A stretch of 64,000 nt of DNA from Bacteroidales bacterium (GTDB lineage Bacteria > Bacteroidota > Bacteroidia > Bacteroidales > F082), in the NCBI GenBank assembly GCA_024709145.1, contig JANJXG010000010.1:62001-126000 (forward strand). Direction: 5' to 3'. The notes beneath the pieces are model-generated. The model saw only the letters and a program-made list of their open reading frames with translations, searched no databases and was not told the DNA's origin. Positions 1-7,899 of the stretch are shown in pieces. Positions within the stretch are counted from its first letter, which is position 1; the number at the start of each line of letters is the position of its first letter. The position numbers were made by a program, and so were the translations under genes.

Positions 1-963
1 GAAATGCAACCGGAAGAAACGGTTGTTTGCAATACCAACAGAATTTTAAGCAACGCTTCTCATTATGCTTACCTGAAAATTTCGGAAGGCTGTGATAGAA
101 GCTGCTCTTTTTGCGCTATTCCTTTGATTCGCGGAGGACATGTTTCCAGAAGTATTGACAGTTTGGTCGAAGAGGCTCGGATGCTGGCTCAAATGGGCGT
201 GAAAGAGCTTGTTTTGATTGCTCAGGAATTGACTTATTATGGTCTTGATATCTATAAGAAAAGATCAATCAGCGAATTAATTCAAAGACTTTCGGACGTT
301 GAGGGTATCGAATGGATCCGTTTACAATACGCTTATCCGCATGGTTTTCCGGAAAGCCTCATGGATGCCATTGCCGGCAACCCAAAAATATGTAAGTACA
401 TCGATTTGCCTCTTCAGCATATCAACAGCAGAATTCTTCGTTCCATGAACAGACAGGTCGACCGTGATCAAACAAGCAAACTTGTTGCTGATTTAAGGAA
501 CAAAATCCCCGGCCTTGCTTTCCGTACTACCTTCATTGTCGGCTATCCGGGTGAGACTGAGGAAGAATTTGAAGAACTTGTTGAGTTTGTCAAAGAAACG
601 CGCTTTGACCGCATGGGTGTATTTAGCTATAGTGAGGAAGAAGGCACTGCAGCCTTCTCTCTGGAAGACACAGTTCCTCAAGAGGTAAAACAAGCCCGCC
701 TCGAAAGATTAATGGAAATTCAGCAGAATATCTCTTTGGAAATCAACGTTGCCCGTATTGGAACAACAGAGAAAGTTTTGATTGACAAGCTGGAAGGTGA
801 TTTTTATGTTGGTCGAACCCAGTTTGATTCGCCGGAAGTTGATAACGAGGTGCTGATAGCAGCAGACGAACCACTTCAGATAGGACAGTTTTACCAGGTT
901 AAAATCATCGATGCGGATCATTTTGATTTGTACGGCAGGATTAATGAGAATCATCCAATTTGA
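1..963 (+). CDS. rimO: Ribosomal protein S12 methylthiotransferase RimO (3' part)
   Basis: This is a radical-SAM enzyme that adds a methylthio group to a conserved aspartate of ribosomal protein S12. The frame is open to the left edge, so the N-terminal MTTase domain with its own [4Fe-4S] cysteines lies outside the window. Visible near residue 30 is the radical-SAM triad CxxxCxxC (CDRSCSFC). The rest of the radical-SAM barrel follows, with a GYPGETEEEF stretch, and then a C-terminal TRAM domain of about 65 residues. The sequence fits RimO better than MiaB because of the CSFCAIP context and the TRAM ending. A good hairpin terminator follows at 1048-1082. Confidence 0.93.
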   Translation, partial: EMQPEETVVCNTNRILSNASHYAYLKISEGCDRSCSFCAIPLIRGGHVSRSIDSLVEEARMLAQMGVKELVLIAQELTYYGLDIYKKRSISELIQRLSDVEGIEWIRLQYAYPHGFPESLMDAIAGNPKICKYIDLPLQHINSRILRSMNRQVDRDQTSKLVADLRNKIPGLAFRTTFIVGYPGETEEEFEELVEFVKETRFDRMGVFSYSEEEGTAAFSLEDTVPQEVKQARLERLMEIQQNISLEINVARIGTTEKVLIDKLEGDFYVGRTQFDSPEVDNEVLIAADEPLQIGQFYQVKIIDADHFDLYGRINENHPI

Positions 964-1047
964 GGTTTTTTGGTACGATAGTTGTAACCAATTTGATGTT
1001 TAACATGAGAAAATAAACGTTTTCTATTTGAACGGATTTTGGTTAGT

Positions 1048-1082
1048 AAAAAAAGGCTTTCAATTCTGAAGGCCTTTTTTTT
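1048..1082 (+). terminator. Intrinsic terminator after rimO
   Basis: A hairpin with arms of about 14 bases, AAAAAAAGGCTTTC and GAAGGCCTTTTTTT, has one G-T pair and a six-base loop, and ends in a T run. It lies 85 bases after the rimO stop and before the next promoter. The A/T flanks are symmetrical, but no gene approaches from the right. Confidence 0.85.
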
Positions 1083-1104
1083 GTTTAGGCAGACGATTTC
1101 TGCT

Positions 1105-1134
1105 TTTGAAAGTTGGATGGGTTTGTTAACTTTG
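1105..1134 (+). promoter_or_regulatory. Bacteroidota-type promoter for the MORN-repeat gene
   Basis: TTTG at 1105-1108 is followed after 18 bases by TAACTTTG at 1127-1134, which matches the phylum's -33/-7 consensus (TTTG, TAnnTTTG). It places transcription start near 1141, about 35 bases before the chosen ATG. Confidence 0.7.
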
Positions 1135-1174
1135 TGAAAAATTATTCCTATTATTCAAGCATAAGATATTGAAT

Positions 1175-1921
1175 ATGAAATTATTAAGAATTTTGATTAC
1201 GGTAACCATCTTGTTATCAATGCAACTCACGGCTCAGGTAAGGTTTCAAACAGATGTTAGCAATTTGTCTGATGGGGTGCATGAGTTAACTGTCAGCGGT
1301 GTTAAATGCAAAGGGATGGTCAGTAAAGGAAAACAGACAGGGGTCTGGACAGCAGTTTTCGAAAACGGGCAACTACACATTCTGCAATATTTTAACCAGG
1401 GAATGCTTGATGGTTTGTACGTCGAGATTGAAAAGAATGGATTTATTGCCGTTCAGGCTGAAATGATGCAGGATAAATTGAACGGGCGGTACCTTAAATT
1501 TCGCACAGGAGGCAAAATTACTTTGGAAGAAAATTACAAAGATGGTCTTCTTCATGGTTCAAGGAAGGTGTATTATGATCGGGGTAAGATACAGGAGGAT
1601 GCAATGTTTGCTTCAGGCGTTAAGAATGGACCAAGTTATTGGTTTGATGAAGAAGGCAACCGCTTGGCAACCTATCACTATAAAGAGGGACTTTTCGACG
1701 GTGAGCAATTTACCTATTACCCCGGGGGCGGCCTAAAGTCTGAATTGCATTATGTTGCCAATAAAAAAGAGGGAAAGTTTCAGGATTATTTCGACAACGG
1801 CAAGCCCAGAACAATTGGAAATTATAAGGCTGACCTCAAAGATGGCGTGTGGCAGGAATTGGATCAGGAAGGAAAGTTATTGAAGCAAACCCATTTCAAA
1901 ATGGGAGTAGAGATTCATTAA
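1175..1921 (+). CDS. Exported MORN-repeat (YwqK-like) protein
   Basis: The protein has 248 residues. I chose the ATG at 1175 over a TTG two codons earlier because it gives a clean signal peptide (MKLLRILITVTILL, cleaved after LTAQ). The mature part is about eight repeats of 20-24 residues of the MORN_2 type, with recurring G-x-Y/W-x-x-Y/F, 'DG' and 'NG' turns (for example KDGLLHGSRKVYY and KEGLFDGEQFTYY). Such repeats form an extended beta-sheet. Members of this group are often annotated as 'toxin-antitoxin YwqK family antitoxin', but no toxin gene is next to it and I infer no such role. Its function is unknown; it is probably periplasmic or surface located. Confidence 0.8.
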   Translation: MKLLRILITVTILLSMQLTAQVRFQTDVSNLSDGVHELTVSGVKCKGMVSKGKQTGVWTAVFENGQLHILQYFNQGMLDGLYVEIEKNGFIAVQAEMMQDKLNGRYLKFRTGGKITLEENYKDGLLHGSRKVYYDRGKIQEDAMFASGVKNGPSYWFDEEGNRLATYHYKEGLFDGEQFTYYPGGGLKSELHYVANKKEGKFQDYFDNGKPRTIGNYKADLKDGVWQELDQEGKLLKQTHFKMGVEIH

Positions 1922-1945
1922 TTAACCATAATACTGTGATTTTAA

Positions 1946-2422
1946 GTGAAGATAACAAATCCATATGCATTACTGCAACAGCATTTCTGCTTCGGTTGTT
2001 CTGCCAAAAATCCTATTGGCCTGCAACTTAACTTCAATTTGGAAGGCGACAAGGTAGTAAGTTATTGGACGCCTGATGAACGTTATCAGGGCTTTCACGG
2101 GGTGCTTCACGGAGGTATTCAGGCAACATTGCTCGATGAAGTTGCCGGTTGGGTCGTTCAGGTTATTTGTCGGACCTCCGGTGTTACCAGTGAAATGAAG
2201 GTACAATACCACAAGCCGGTGCATACCCATGAAAAAAACTTGCGGATAGAAGCAGAAATCATTGGCTACCGCAACCGCTTGGTTGATATTGAAGCCAGGC
2301 TGTTCAACGAATCCGGCAATCTTTGCAGTATGGCAGTGGTGACCTATTACCTTTTCAGTGAGGAAGTTGCGAAAGAGAAGTTTCATTATCCGGGGGCTGA
2401 CTCTTTTGGGTTGGATCAGTAA
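1946..2422 (+). CDS. PaaI-family hotdog-fold thioesterase
   Basis: This is a 158-residue single hotdog domain, probably hydrolysing an acyl-CoA. The region HGVLHGGIQATLLDEVAGW holds the family's conserved HGG...D/E active-site helix, followed by the beta strands of the fold. An N-terminal FCFGCSAKNPIGLQL stretch, with two cysteines, is typical of the PaaI/YbgC-like subgroup. The start is a GTG; an in-frame TAA lies directly upstream at 1943, so no earlier start exists. It begins 24 bases after the MORN-repeat gene, so co-transcription is likely. The substrate cannot be read from the sequence. Confidence 0.85.
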   Translation: MKITNPYALLQQHFCFGCSAKNPIGLQLNFNLEGDKVVSYWTPDERYQGFHGVLHGGIQATLLDEVAGWVVQVICRTSGVTSEMKVQYHKPVHTHEKNLRIEAEIIGYRNRLVDIEARLFNESGNLCSMAVVTYYLFSEEVAKEKFHYPGADSFGLDQ

Positions 2423-2520
2423 GATGCTGGCGTATAAACCGTCAATATGACCCCATAGCCGATTTTCTCGATTTATTTCTTTTTAACTATTTAGAATCAT
2501 TCTTGTTAAAAAAGATTGAC

Positions 2521-2528
2521 TAACTTTG
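2521..2528 (+). promoter_or_regulatory. -7 promoter element for pruA
   Basis: TAACTTTG matches TAnnTTTG and lies 49 bases before the pruA ATG. A TTG at 2503-2505 is 15 bases upstream, which is shorter than the usual 18-21 base spacing, so the -33 assignment is weak. Confidence 0.5.
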
Positions 2529-2576
2529 CCTTTCTTTCTTGATTTTATAAACCTCTTCAAATCAAATATTTACGTT

Positions 2577-4208
2577 ATGTATAGTGGCTTTTACGAAATA
2601 CCAAAACCCTGGAATGAACCAGTCAAAAGCTATGCTCCCGGATCTCCGGAGAAAGCCGAAATCAAAGCGATGCTGAAAGAACTACGCAGCAAGGAGATTG
2701 AAATCCCAATGGTAATAGGGGGGAAGCGCATCAAAACAGAAGATAAGATTCGCATTCATCCACCACACGACATCAAGCATACATTGGGATATTTTTATCA
2801 GGGGGGTGCCGAGCATATTACAATGGCCATCAACGAAGCTTTGGCTGTGAGGCACAAATGGCAGGCCTTGGAATGGCAGGATCGTGCCGCTATATTCCTT
2901 AAAGCAGCCGATCTGGTTTCTGGGCCTTACCGGGCAAAAATCAATGCTGCAACCATGCTCGGCCAATCCAAAACCGTACATCAGGCCGAAATAGATGCTG
3001 CATGTGAGTTTGCAGATTTCTTGCGTTACAATGTTTATTTCATGTCACAGATTTACAAAGAGCAGCCAATTTCTGATCATGGTGTTTGGAACAGGATGGA
3101 ATACAGACCTCTGGAAGGTTTTATCTATGCTTTGACGCCATTTAATTTTACTGCAATTGCAGCAAATTTGCCATCTGCCCCGGCTCTAATGGGAAACGTG
3201 GTGGTTTGGAAAGCTTCGAATGCCCAAATTTATTCGGCCAAAGTGATCATGGATATTTTTGAAGAGGCTGGCTTACCTGACGGTGTTATTAACCTGGTTT
3301 TTGTTCCCGGACCTATAGCAGGTAAAATCATGGCGCAACATCCCGATTTTGTTGGTGTACATTATACCGGTTCTACAGCAGTTTTTACAAAAATATGGAA
3401 GGCAATCGGCGATAATCTCAGCATTCACAATACCTATCCAAAAATTGTCGGTGAAACCGGTGGAAAAGATTTTGTGGTGGTTCACCATTCGGCTGATGCT
3501 AAAGCGGTGTCAACAGCCCTCGTCAGGGGGGCGTTTGAATATCAGGGTCAAAAATGTTCGGCTGCATCGCGTGCTTACATTCCCGATAATCTCTGGCCTG
3601 AAGTGAAAGCATTAATGATACGTGATTTACAAACGATCAAAGTTGGGCCGGTCGAGGATTTTACCAATTTTATGGGAGCCGTGATCGATGGCGCTTCCTT
3701 CGATAAACTGGCTTCCTTTATTGATGCTGCGAAAATTGACCCTTCTGTTGAGGTTGTTTTTGGTGGAGGGTATGACAAATCTGAGGGCTTTTTCATTCAA
3801 CCGACTGTTCTGCGTGCTGACGACCCTCATTATGTTACGATGTGTGAAGAATTATTTGGCCCTGTTCTTACAGTATATGTGTATCCTGCAGACCAATGGA
3901 CCGAAACACTTGAACTTGTTGATAAAACATCACCCTATGCATTAACAGGCGCTGTGTTCGCCCGCGACCGATTTGCCATTGAAGAAGCCAATGTGGCATT
4001 AACCAATGCAGCAGGAAATTATTACATCAACGATAAACCAACCGGTGCAGTGGTTGGACAACAACCTTTTGGTGGCGGCAGAGCAAGTGGAACAAATGAT
4101 AAATCAGGATCTTATCTTAACCTATTGCGTTGGGTTTCGCCACGAACAATCAAAGAAAATTTCAATCCGCCAACTGACTACCGCTATCCGTTTATGCAGG
4201 AATCTTAA
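2577..4208 (+). CDS. pruA: L-glutamate gamma-semialdehyde (delta-1-pyrroline-5-carboxylate) dehydrogenase
   Basis: This enzyme oxidises glutamate semialdehyde to glutamate with NAD+, the second step of proline degradation. The 543-residue length and the N-terminal YEIPKPWNEPVKSYAPGSPE are typical of the stand-alone P5C dehydrogenase group. The catalytic glutamate lies in VGETGGKDF (about residue 293) and the nucleophilic cysteine in GQKCSAASR (about residue 327). PFGGGRASGTND near the C-terminus is another family signature. An open frame runs back to a TTG at 2526, but that start sits in the -7 promoter element, so I use ATG 2577. No proline dehydrogenase gene is adjacent. Confidence 0.94.
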   Translation: MYSGFYEIPKPWNEPVKSYAPGSPEKAEIKAMLKELRSKEIEIPMVIGGKRIKTEDKIRIHPPHDIKHTLGYFYQGGAEHITMAINEALAVRHKWQALEWQDRAAIFLKAADLVSGPYRAKINAATMLGQSKTVHQAEIDAACEFADFLRYNVYFMSQIYKEQPISDHGVWNRMEYRPLEGFIYALTPFNFTAIAANLPSAPALMGNVVVWKASNAQIYSAKVIMDIFEEAGLPDGVINLVFVPGPIAGKIMAQHPDFVGVHYTGSTAVFTKIWKAIGDNLSIHNTYPKIVGETGGKDFVVVHHSADAKAVSTALVRGAFEYQGQKCSAASRAYIPDNLWPEVKALMIRDLQTIKVGPVEDFTNFMGAVIDGASFDKLASFIDAAKIDPSVEVVFGGGYDKSEGFFIQPTVLRADDPHYVTMCEELFGPVLTVYVYPADQWTETLELVDKTSPYALTGAVFARDRFAIEEANVALTNAAGNYYINDKPTGAVVGQQPFGGGRASGTNDKSGSYLNLLRWVSPRTIKENFNPPTDYRYPFMQES

Positions 4209-4216
4209 CAGACAGA

Positions 4217-4444
4217 TTAACGCTTAGAGTACTCCTGCCCAAGGATTTTACGTTTTGACTGTTTCAAAACGAAATTTTTCGGCAGGGGTTCTTTTTTTTG
4301 TTTGGTAACATCGTGAGCCGAAATACTTTCAACGGATCTGTGACTGTTGAGTGTTTTTTTTCGGGCTGTGCATGAAGTAAGCGTTAGCAGCAGGATAACT
4401 AAACAGAAGATGCTAAAAGGGATATGGGAAAATTTAAAATTCAT
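4217..4444 (-). CDS. Small predicted lipoprotein
   Basis: This short gene encodes 75 residues. Its ATG overlaps the last codons and stop of the upstream alpha/beta hydrolase (stop at 4434-4436), suggesting translational coupling. It has a short hydrophobic signal (IFCLVILLLTLTSC) ending in a lipobox with Cys25. The rest is a basic, low-complexity tail rich in K, S and Q. It ends nine bases from the convergent pruA stop. I do not recognise the family. The frame continues further upstream inside the hydrolase gene, but that part is out of frame with a real protein and was discarded. Confidence 0.6.
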   Translation of the reverse strand: MNFKFSHIPFSIFCLVILLLTLTSCTARKKTLNSHRSVESISAHDVTKQKKEPLPKNFVLKQSKRKILGQEYSKR

Positions 4445-5432
4445 CATGGCCTGAATGTTTTTCCGGTTGATTCTCAGATTGTATGCGTTGAACCCAACGA
4501 AGCAGTATTGTGAATGTTTTTTCAACAACTTCGGGAGAAGATAAAAACAAATCGTGAACCGCATTTGGGATAACAACAGTTTGTTTTGCAGGTGAAAAAA
4601 TGTGTTGTTGATATTTTTCAATATGTTTGACATTGACAACAGCATCAGCTTGCATAAATTTTGCATTCCAGAAAAAACCGGCATAACTTTTTTCGGGATA
4701 GGCAACTAATACAGGCATTTGGAGGTATAGGCCGGCCCGGAGTGCTTGTTGTGCCTTGTATATAGCTCTGACCCATCCTGCGTTAACAAGGTCAGCAACG
4801 TGCGGTTTCCATTGAAGATTGTATTGCCAGCGCCCATAAAAATTGCGATGGAGGCTGGGACCATAGAATTTTGAAAAACCACCTGGGACCAGTAGGTTTG
4901 GTTTGTGTTTTCCCAGGCTGGCAACAAGCGGTATCAACAATTTCCTGGTCAGAATGTCTTTGTTTTGTTCAAGAAACGGGCTGTTTAAAAAGAGCCCGGA
5001 GATAGGTTTGTCTTTTTGGTATTTTGCTGTAAACAAAGCTGTTATAAGTCCTCCCATCGAATGGCCGGATAGAATGATTTTGCCATCATGAAGCTCCCCG
5101 ATAATGTTAAGGGCAGCCGTGATATCATCATAATATTCCTGAATATTCCGGAGATTGTTCATTTTGTGGTGCGGACGTATTGATCTGCCTGATTTACGAA
5201 GGTCAAGTGCGTAGAGGTCGATCTGGTTTTCAAAACAAAGTTTGGCCAGGTGATCGTGAAAAAAGTAATCATTAAAACCATGAACGTGGAGCATCACATC
5301 CTTTGGCCTGTTTTCAGCTGTCTTTCTAATGAGGGTACAAACCACAGATCCCTCAAAATCATCGGGTTGATGAATCGTTAGCTTCTCAAACCCGTCCAGC
5401 TCAGAATCTTTTTCGAAAGGAAAGTGCTTCAT
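4434..5432 (-). CDS. Alpha/beta hydrolase (monoacylglycerol lipase / serine aminopeptidase S33-like)
   Basis: This 332-residue soluble hydrolase shows the fold's nucleophile elbow GHSMGG with Ser125. An oxyanion-hole region HVHGFNDYFFHDH lies near residue 50, and a late NAVHDLF stretch probably supplies the catalytic histidine. The order matches the Hydrolase_4 group, which includes monoglyceride lipases and lysophospholipases. The substrate is unknown. There is no signal peptide, so it is probably cytoplasmic. It follows dgt by 60 bases on the same strand and overlaps the small lipoprotein gene after it, so the four genes tsaD-dgt-hydrolase-lipoprotein are likely one unit. Confidence 0.85.
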   Translation of the reverse strand: MKHFPFEKDSELDGFEKLTIHQPDDFEGSVVCTLIRKTAENRPKDVMLHVHGFNDYFFHDHLAKLCFENQIDLYALDLRKSGRSIRPHHKMNNLRNIQEYYDDITAALNIIGELHDGKIILSGHSMGGLITALFTAKYQKDKPISGLFLNSPFLEQNKDILTRKLLIPLVASLGKHKPNLLVPGGFSKFYGPSLHRNFYGRWQYNLQWKPHVADLVNAGWVRAIYKAQQALRAGLYLQMPVLVAYPEKSYAGFFWNAKFMQADAVVNVKHIEKYQQHIFSPAKQTVVIPNAVHDLFLSSPEVVEKTFTILLRWVQRIQSENQPEKHSGHDEF

Positions 5433-5492
5433 TGAATTCGTTTCTGTTGCAATGGTACGATTTTGTTTTTAAGTGGTGAAATTCAGCCTGAT

Positions 5493-6812
5493 TTAGTTGA
5501 TTCCCCTCAGGTCTTTGTATAATTTCATGGCGTATAAATCTGTCATACCTGAAACAAAATCCACCACCGATTGAAGCCTGCTGTACAGTTTACCATCTGA
5601 TGGTTTGAATTGTTCAGGTAGAAGAGAGAGTAGCTTACTGTTGTAGCTTTTGTGTGGATGCAAGGTAGCTTCAGTAAATTCGTCCATCAATGCACCCAAA
5701 ACATTGAAGCCGGTGAGTTCGATTTTTACCACGCTCGGATGCTGATAGATCTTTTCTACACTGAGTCTTCGACATCTGTCGAGCGCCTCCTGGTAATGAC
5801 CACCCAATTCCTTAACGAGTGATGAGCCAAAACTGCCTTGCATAATTTGGTCATAATGACTGACAAAAACCTGACTTGCTTCGTGAATTAATAACCCGAT
5901 GGTGGTGGCTCTGAGAAAAGCGATGCGCTCATTGGTATCCGTTACCTCCTGATAAACTTTTTCTTTATAACTAAGTGCTTCAGCATGAATAGTTTCGTTA
6001 AAGAATGCGAGCATCAGCTCTTCAGTTTCAACAGTACTCAGAATTCCAAGTTTGTGGGCATCTTCAATATCCATAATCAGATAACTGATGTCGTCGGCTG
6101 CTTCAACAAGGTAAACAAGCGGGTGACGTGCATACACGTGGTTTTGAATATCTATACAAGGTATGCCGCAGGAAGCTGCAATTTCGGCGAATGTGTTGAT
6201 TTCAGAATTGAAAAATCCATATTTCTTTTTACCCTTTTCTTCAGGGAATGAGGGGTAGGGATATTTTACCAGCGAGGCAAGGGTGGCGTAGGTAAGTGCA
6301 AAACCACCTTTTCGTCTTCCATGAAACTGATGAGTGAGAATTCGGAAAGCATTGGCGTTGCCTTCAAATGAAACAAGATCGGACCAATTACTTTCTTCCA
6401 GGTGATGCTTCAGATTGGATCCGTTCCCTTCGCGAAAATAATTACTGATCGCCTGTTCACCTGAATGTCCGAAAGGTGGATTGCCAAGGTCGTGAGCCAG
6501 GCAGGCTGCAGCAACGATCGATCCCAGTTCAGCCATTGAGTCAGTTATCTCAATTTTTTGAAGTTTCCTGAGTTTTCCTGTAACGGTATTGGCTAGTGAT
6601 CGTCCGACACTCGCTACCTCAAGGCTGTGCGTCAATCTGTTGTGAACGAAAATACTGCCTGGCAGCGGAAAAACCTGGGTTTTGTTTTGAAGTCGCCGAA
6701 ACGGACTTGAGAAAACAATTCTGTCGTAATCACGCTGAAACTGACTGCGGATATCTTCTGGTCGGGTGGTTGAGGTGTAGCGTTTTGCAGATAGTAATTG
6801 ATCCCAGTTCAT
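5493..6812 (-). CDS. dgt: Deoxyguanosinetriphosphate triphosphohydrolase (dGTPase) family protein
   Basis: This HD-domain enzyme of 439 residues hydrolyses dGTP or related dNTPs to the nucleoside and tripolyphosphate. The N-terminal FSSPFRRLQNKTQVFPL and HNRLTHSLEVASVGRSLA stretches are characteristic of the family. The metal ligands include His62 and the HD pair at residues 107-108 (AHDLGNPPFGHSGE). Bacterial members often need allosteric dNTP activation; that cannot be judged here. It starts ten bases after the tsaD stop, so the two genes are co-transcribed. Confidence 0.93.
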   Translation of the reverse strand: MNWDQLLSAKRYTSTTRPEDIRSQFQRDYDRIVFSSPFRRLQNKTQVFPLPGSIFVHNRLTHSLEVASVGRSLANTVTGKLRKLQKIEITDSMAELGSIVAAACLAHDLGNPPFGHSGEQAISNYFREGNGSNLKHHLEESNWSDLVSFEGNANAFRILTHQFHGRRKGGFALTYATLASLVKYPYPSFPEEKGKKKYGFFNSEINTFAEIAASCGIPCIDIQNHVYARHPLVYLVEAADDISYLIMDIEDAHKLGILSTVETEELMLAFFNETIHAEALSYKEKVYQEVTDTNERIAFLRATTIGLLIHEASQVFVSHYDQIMQGSFGSSLVKELGGHYQEALDRCRRLSVEKIYQHPSVVKIELTGFNVLGALMDEFTEATLHPHKSYNSKLLSLLPEQFKPSDGKLYSRLQSVVDFVSGMTDLYAMKLYKDLRGIN

Positions 6813-6822
6813 CGGAAGTTTT

Positions 6823-7848
6823 TTAACTGTTTCGTGATGATTGTCTTGTATACGGTTTAAGTTGCTGATCGGCCATTTCGTTCCGGAGGTATTTGAAATA
6901 TCCAGTAATGGCGATCATCGCGGCGTTGTCGGTACTGAAACCCGGTTTAGGTATAAAAATCTCCCATTGATATTTTTGAGCTGCCTCTGCCATAGCTTTG
7001 CGCAGCCCGCTGTTGGCTGAAACCCCGCCGGCAATCGCGATTTGTCTGATGCCGGTTTGTAAACTCGCCATGATGAGCTTTTTCATCAGGATGCTGACAA
7101 TTGTTTGCTGAATGGAGGCGCACAGGTCTGCTTTGTTTCGCTCAATAAAATCGGTATCGGTTTTCAATTGATCGCGGATGAAATAGAGAATGCTTGTTTT
7201 TAATCCGCTGAAACTATAATTCAAATCAGGGATTTTGGGTTCGGCGAAATGAAATCTATCTGCCTGACCCCCTGCCGCAAATTTGTCGATTAATGGACCA
7301 CCAGGATAAGGTAAACCCATGATCTTGGCTGCTTTATCAAAGGCTTCGCCGGCAGCATCATCAATAGTATGGCCGATGATTTCCATCTGAAAATAATCAT
7401 CAACACGCACGATCTGTGTGTGCCCGCCGGAAACGGTCAGACACAGAAATGGGAAAGCAGGTACAGGCTGATGTTCGGCTGTTGTGATGAAGTGAGCCAG
7501 AATATGTGCTTCCATATGATCCACTTCAACCAGTTGAAGGCCGGCAGCCAATGCAAAAGCTTTGGCAAATGAGCTTCCAACTAGCAGCGATCCCAAAAGA
7601 CCGGGTCCGCGGGTAAATGCAATAATATGAAGATCTTTTTTACTTATATTTGCCTCTTGCAAGGCTGTTTCAACAACAGGAATGATGTTTTGCTGATGAG
7701 CCCGTGATGCCAGCTCTGGAACCACACCACCATATTTCTCGTGAACCTCCTGATTGGCAATTACATTGGACAAAACCTCAGTGTTTCTGAGCACCGCAGC
7801 AGAAGTATCATCACAGGAAGATTCGATGCCTAAAATATAAATATTCAT
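6823..7848 (-). CDS. tsaD: tRNA N6-adenosine threonylcarbamoyltransferase TsaD
   Basis: TsaD transfers threonylcarbamoyl to A37 of ANN-decoding tRNAs, acting with TsaB and TsaE. The 341-residue length is normal. The start MNIYILGIESSCDDTSAAV is canonical. Metal ligands appear as HMEAH (His111, His115), and the ASKHA nucleotide-binding motifs are intact (SGGHTQIV, and GGVSANSGLR near the C-terminus). It is the first gene of a leftward operon and is divergent from tamB, with about 50 bases between the coding regions. Confidence 0.97.
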   Translation of the reverse strand: MNIYILGIESSCDDTSAAVLRNTEVLSNVIANQEVHEKYGGVVPELASRAHQQNIIPVVETALQEANISKKDLHIIAFTRGPGLLGSLLVGSSFAKAFALAAGLQLVEVDHMEAHILAHFITTAEHQPVPAFPFLCLTVSGGHTQIVRVDDYFQMEIIGHTIDDAAGEAFDKAAKIMGLPYPGGPLIDKFAAGGQADRFHFAEPKIPDLNYSFSGLKTSILYFIRDQLKTDTDFIERNKADLCASIQQTIVSILMKKLIMASLQTGIRQIAIAGGVSANSGLRKAMAEAAQKYQWEIFIPKPGFSTDNAAMIAITGYFKYLRNEMADQQLKPYTRQSSRNS

Positions 7849-7899
7849 TCTTTGTAAAACTGCAAAATTATCAAAAAAAGGCTTAGAGATATCATTGTC

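Noticed and set aside
1175-1921. Antitoxin of a toxin-antitoxin pair
   Set aside because: MORN_2 proteins are often named this way, but this one has a signal peptide and no toxin neighbour.
4445-4705. N-terminal extension of the small lipoprotein frame
   Set aside because: It lies inside the alpha/beta hydrolase gene in another phase; the lipobox start at 4444 is far more plausible.
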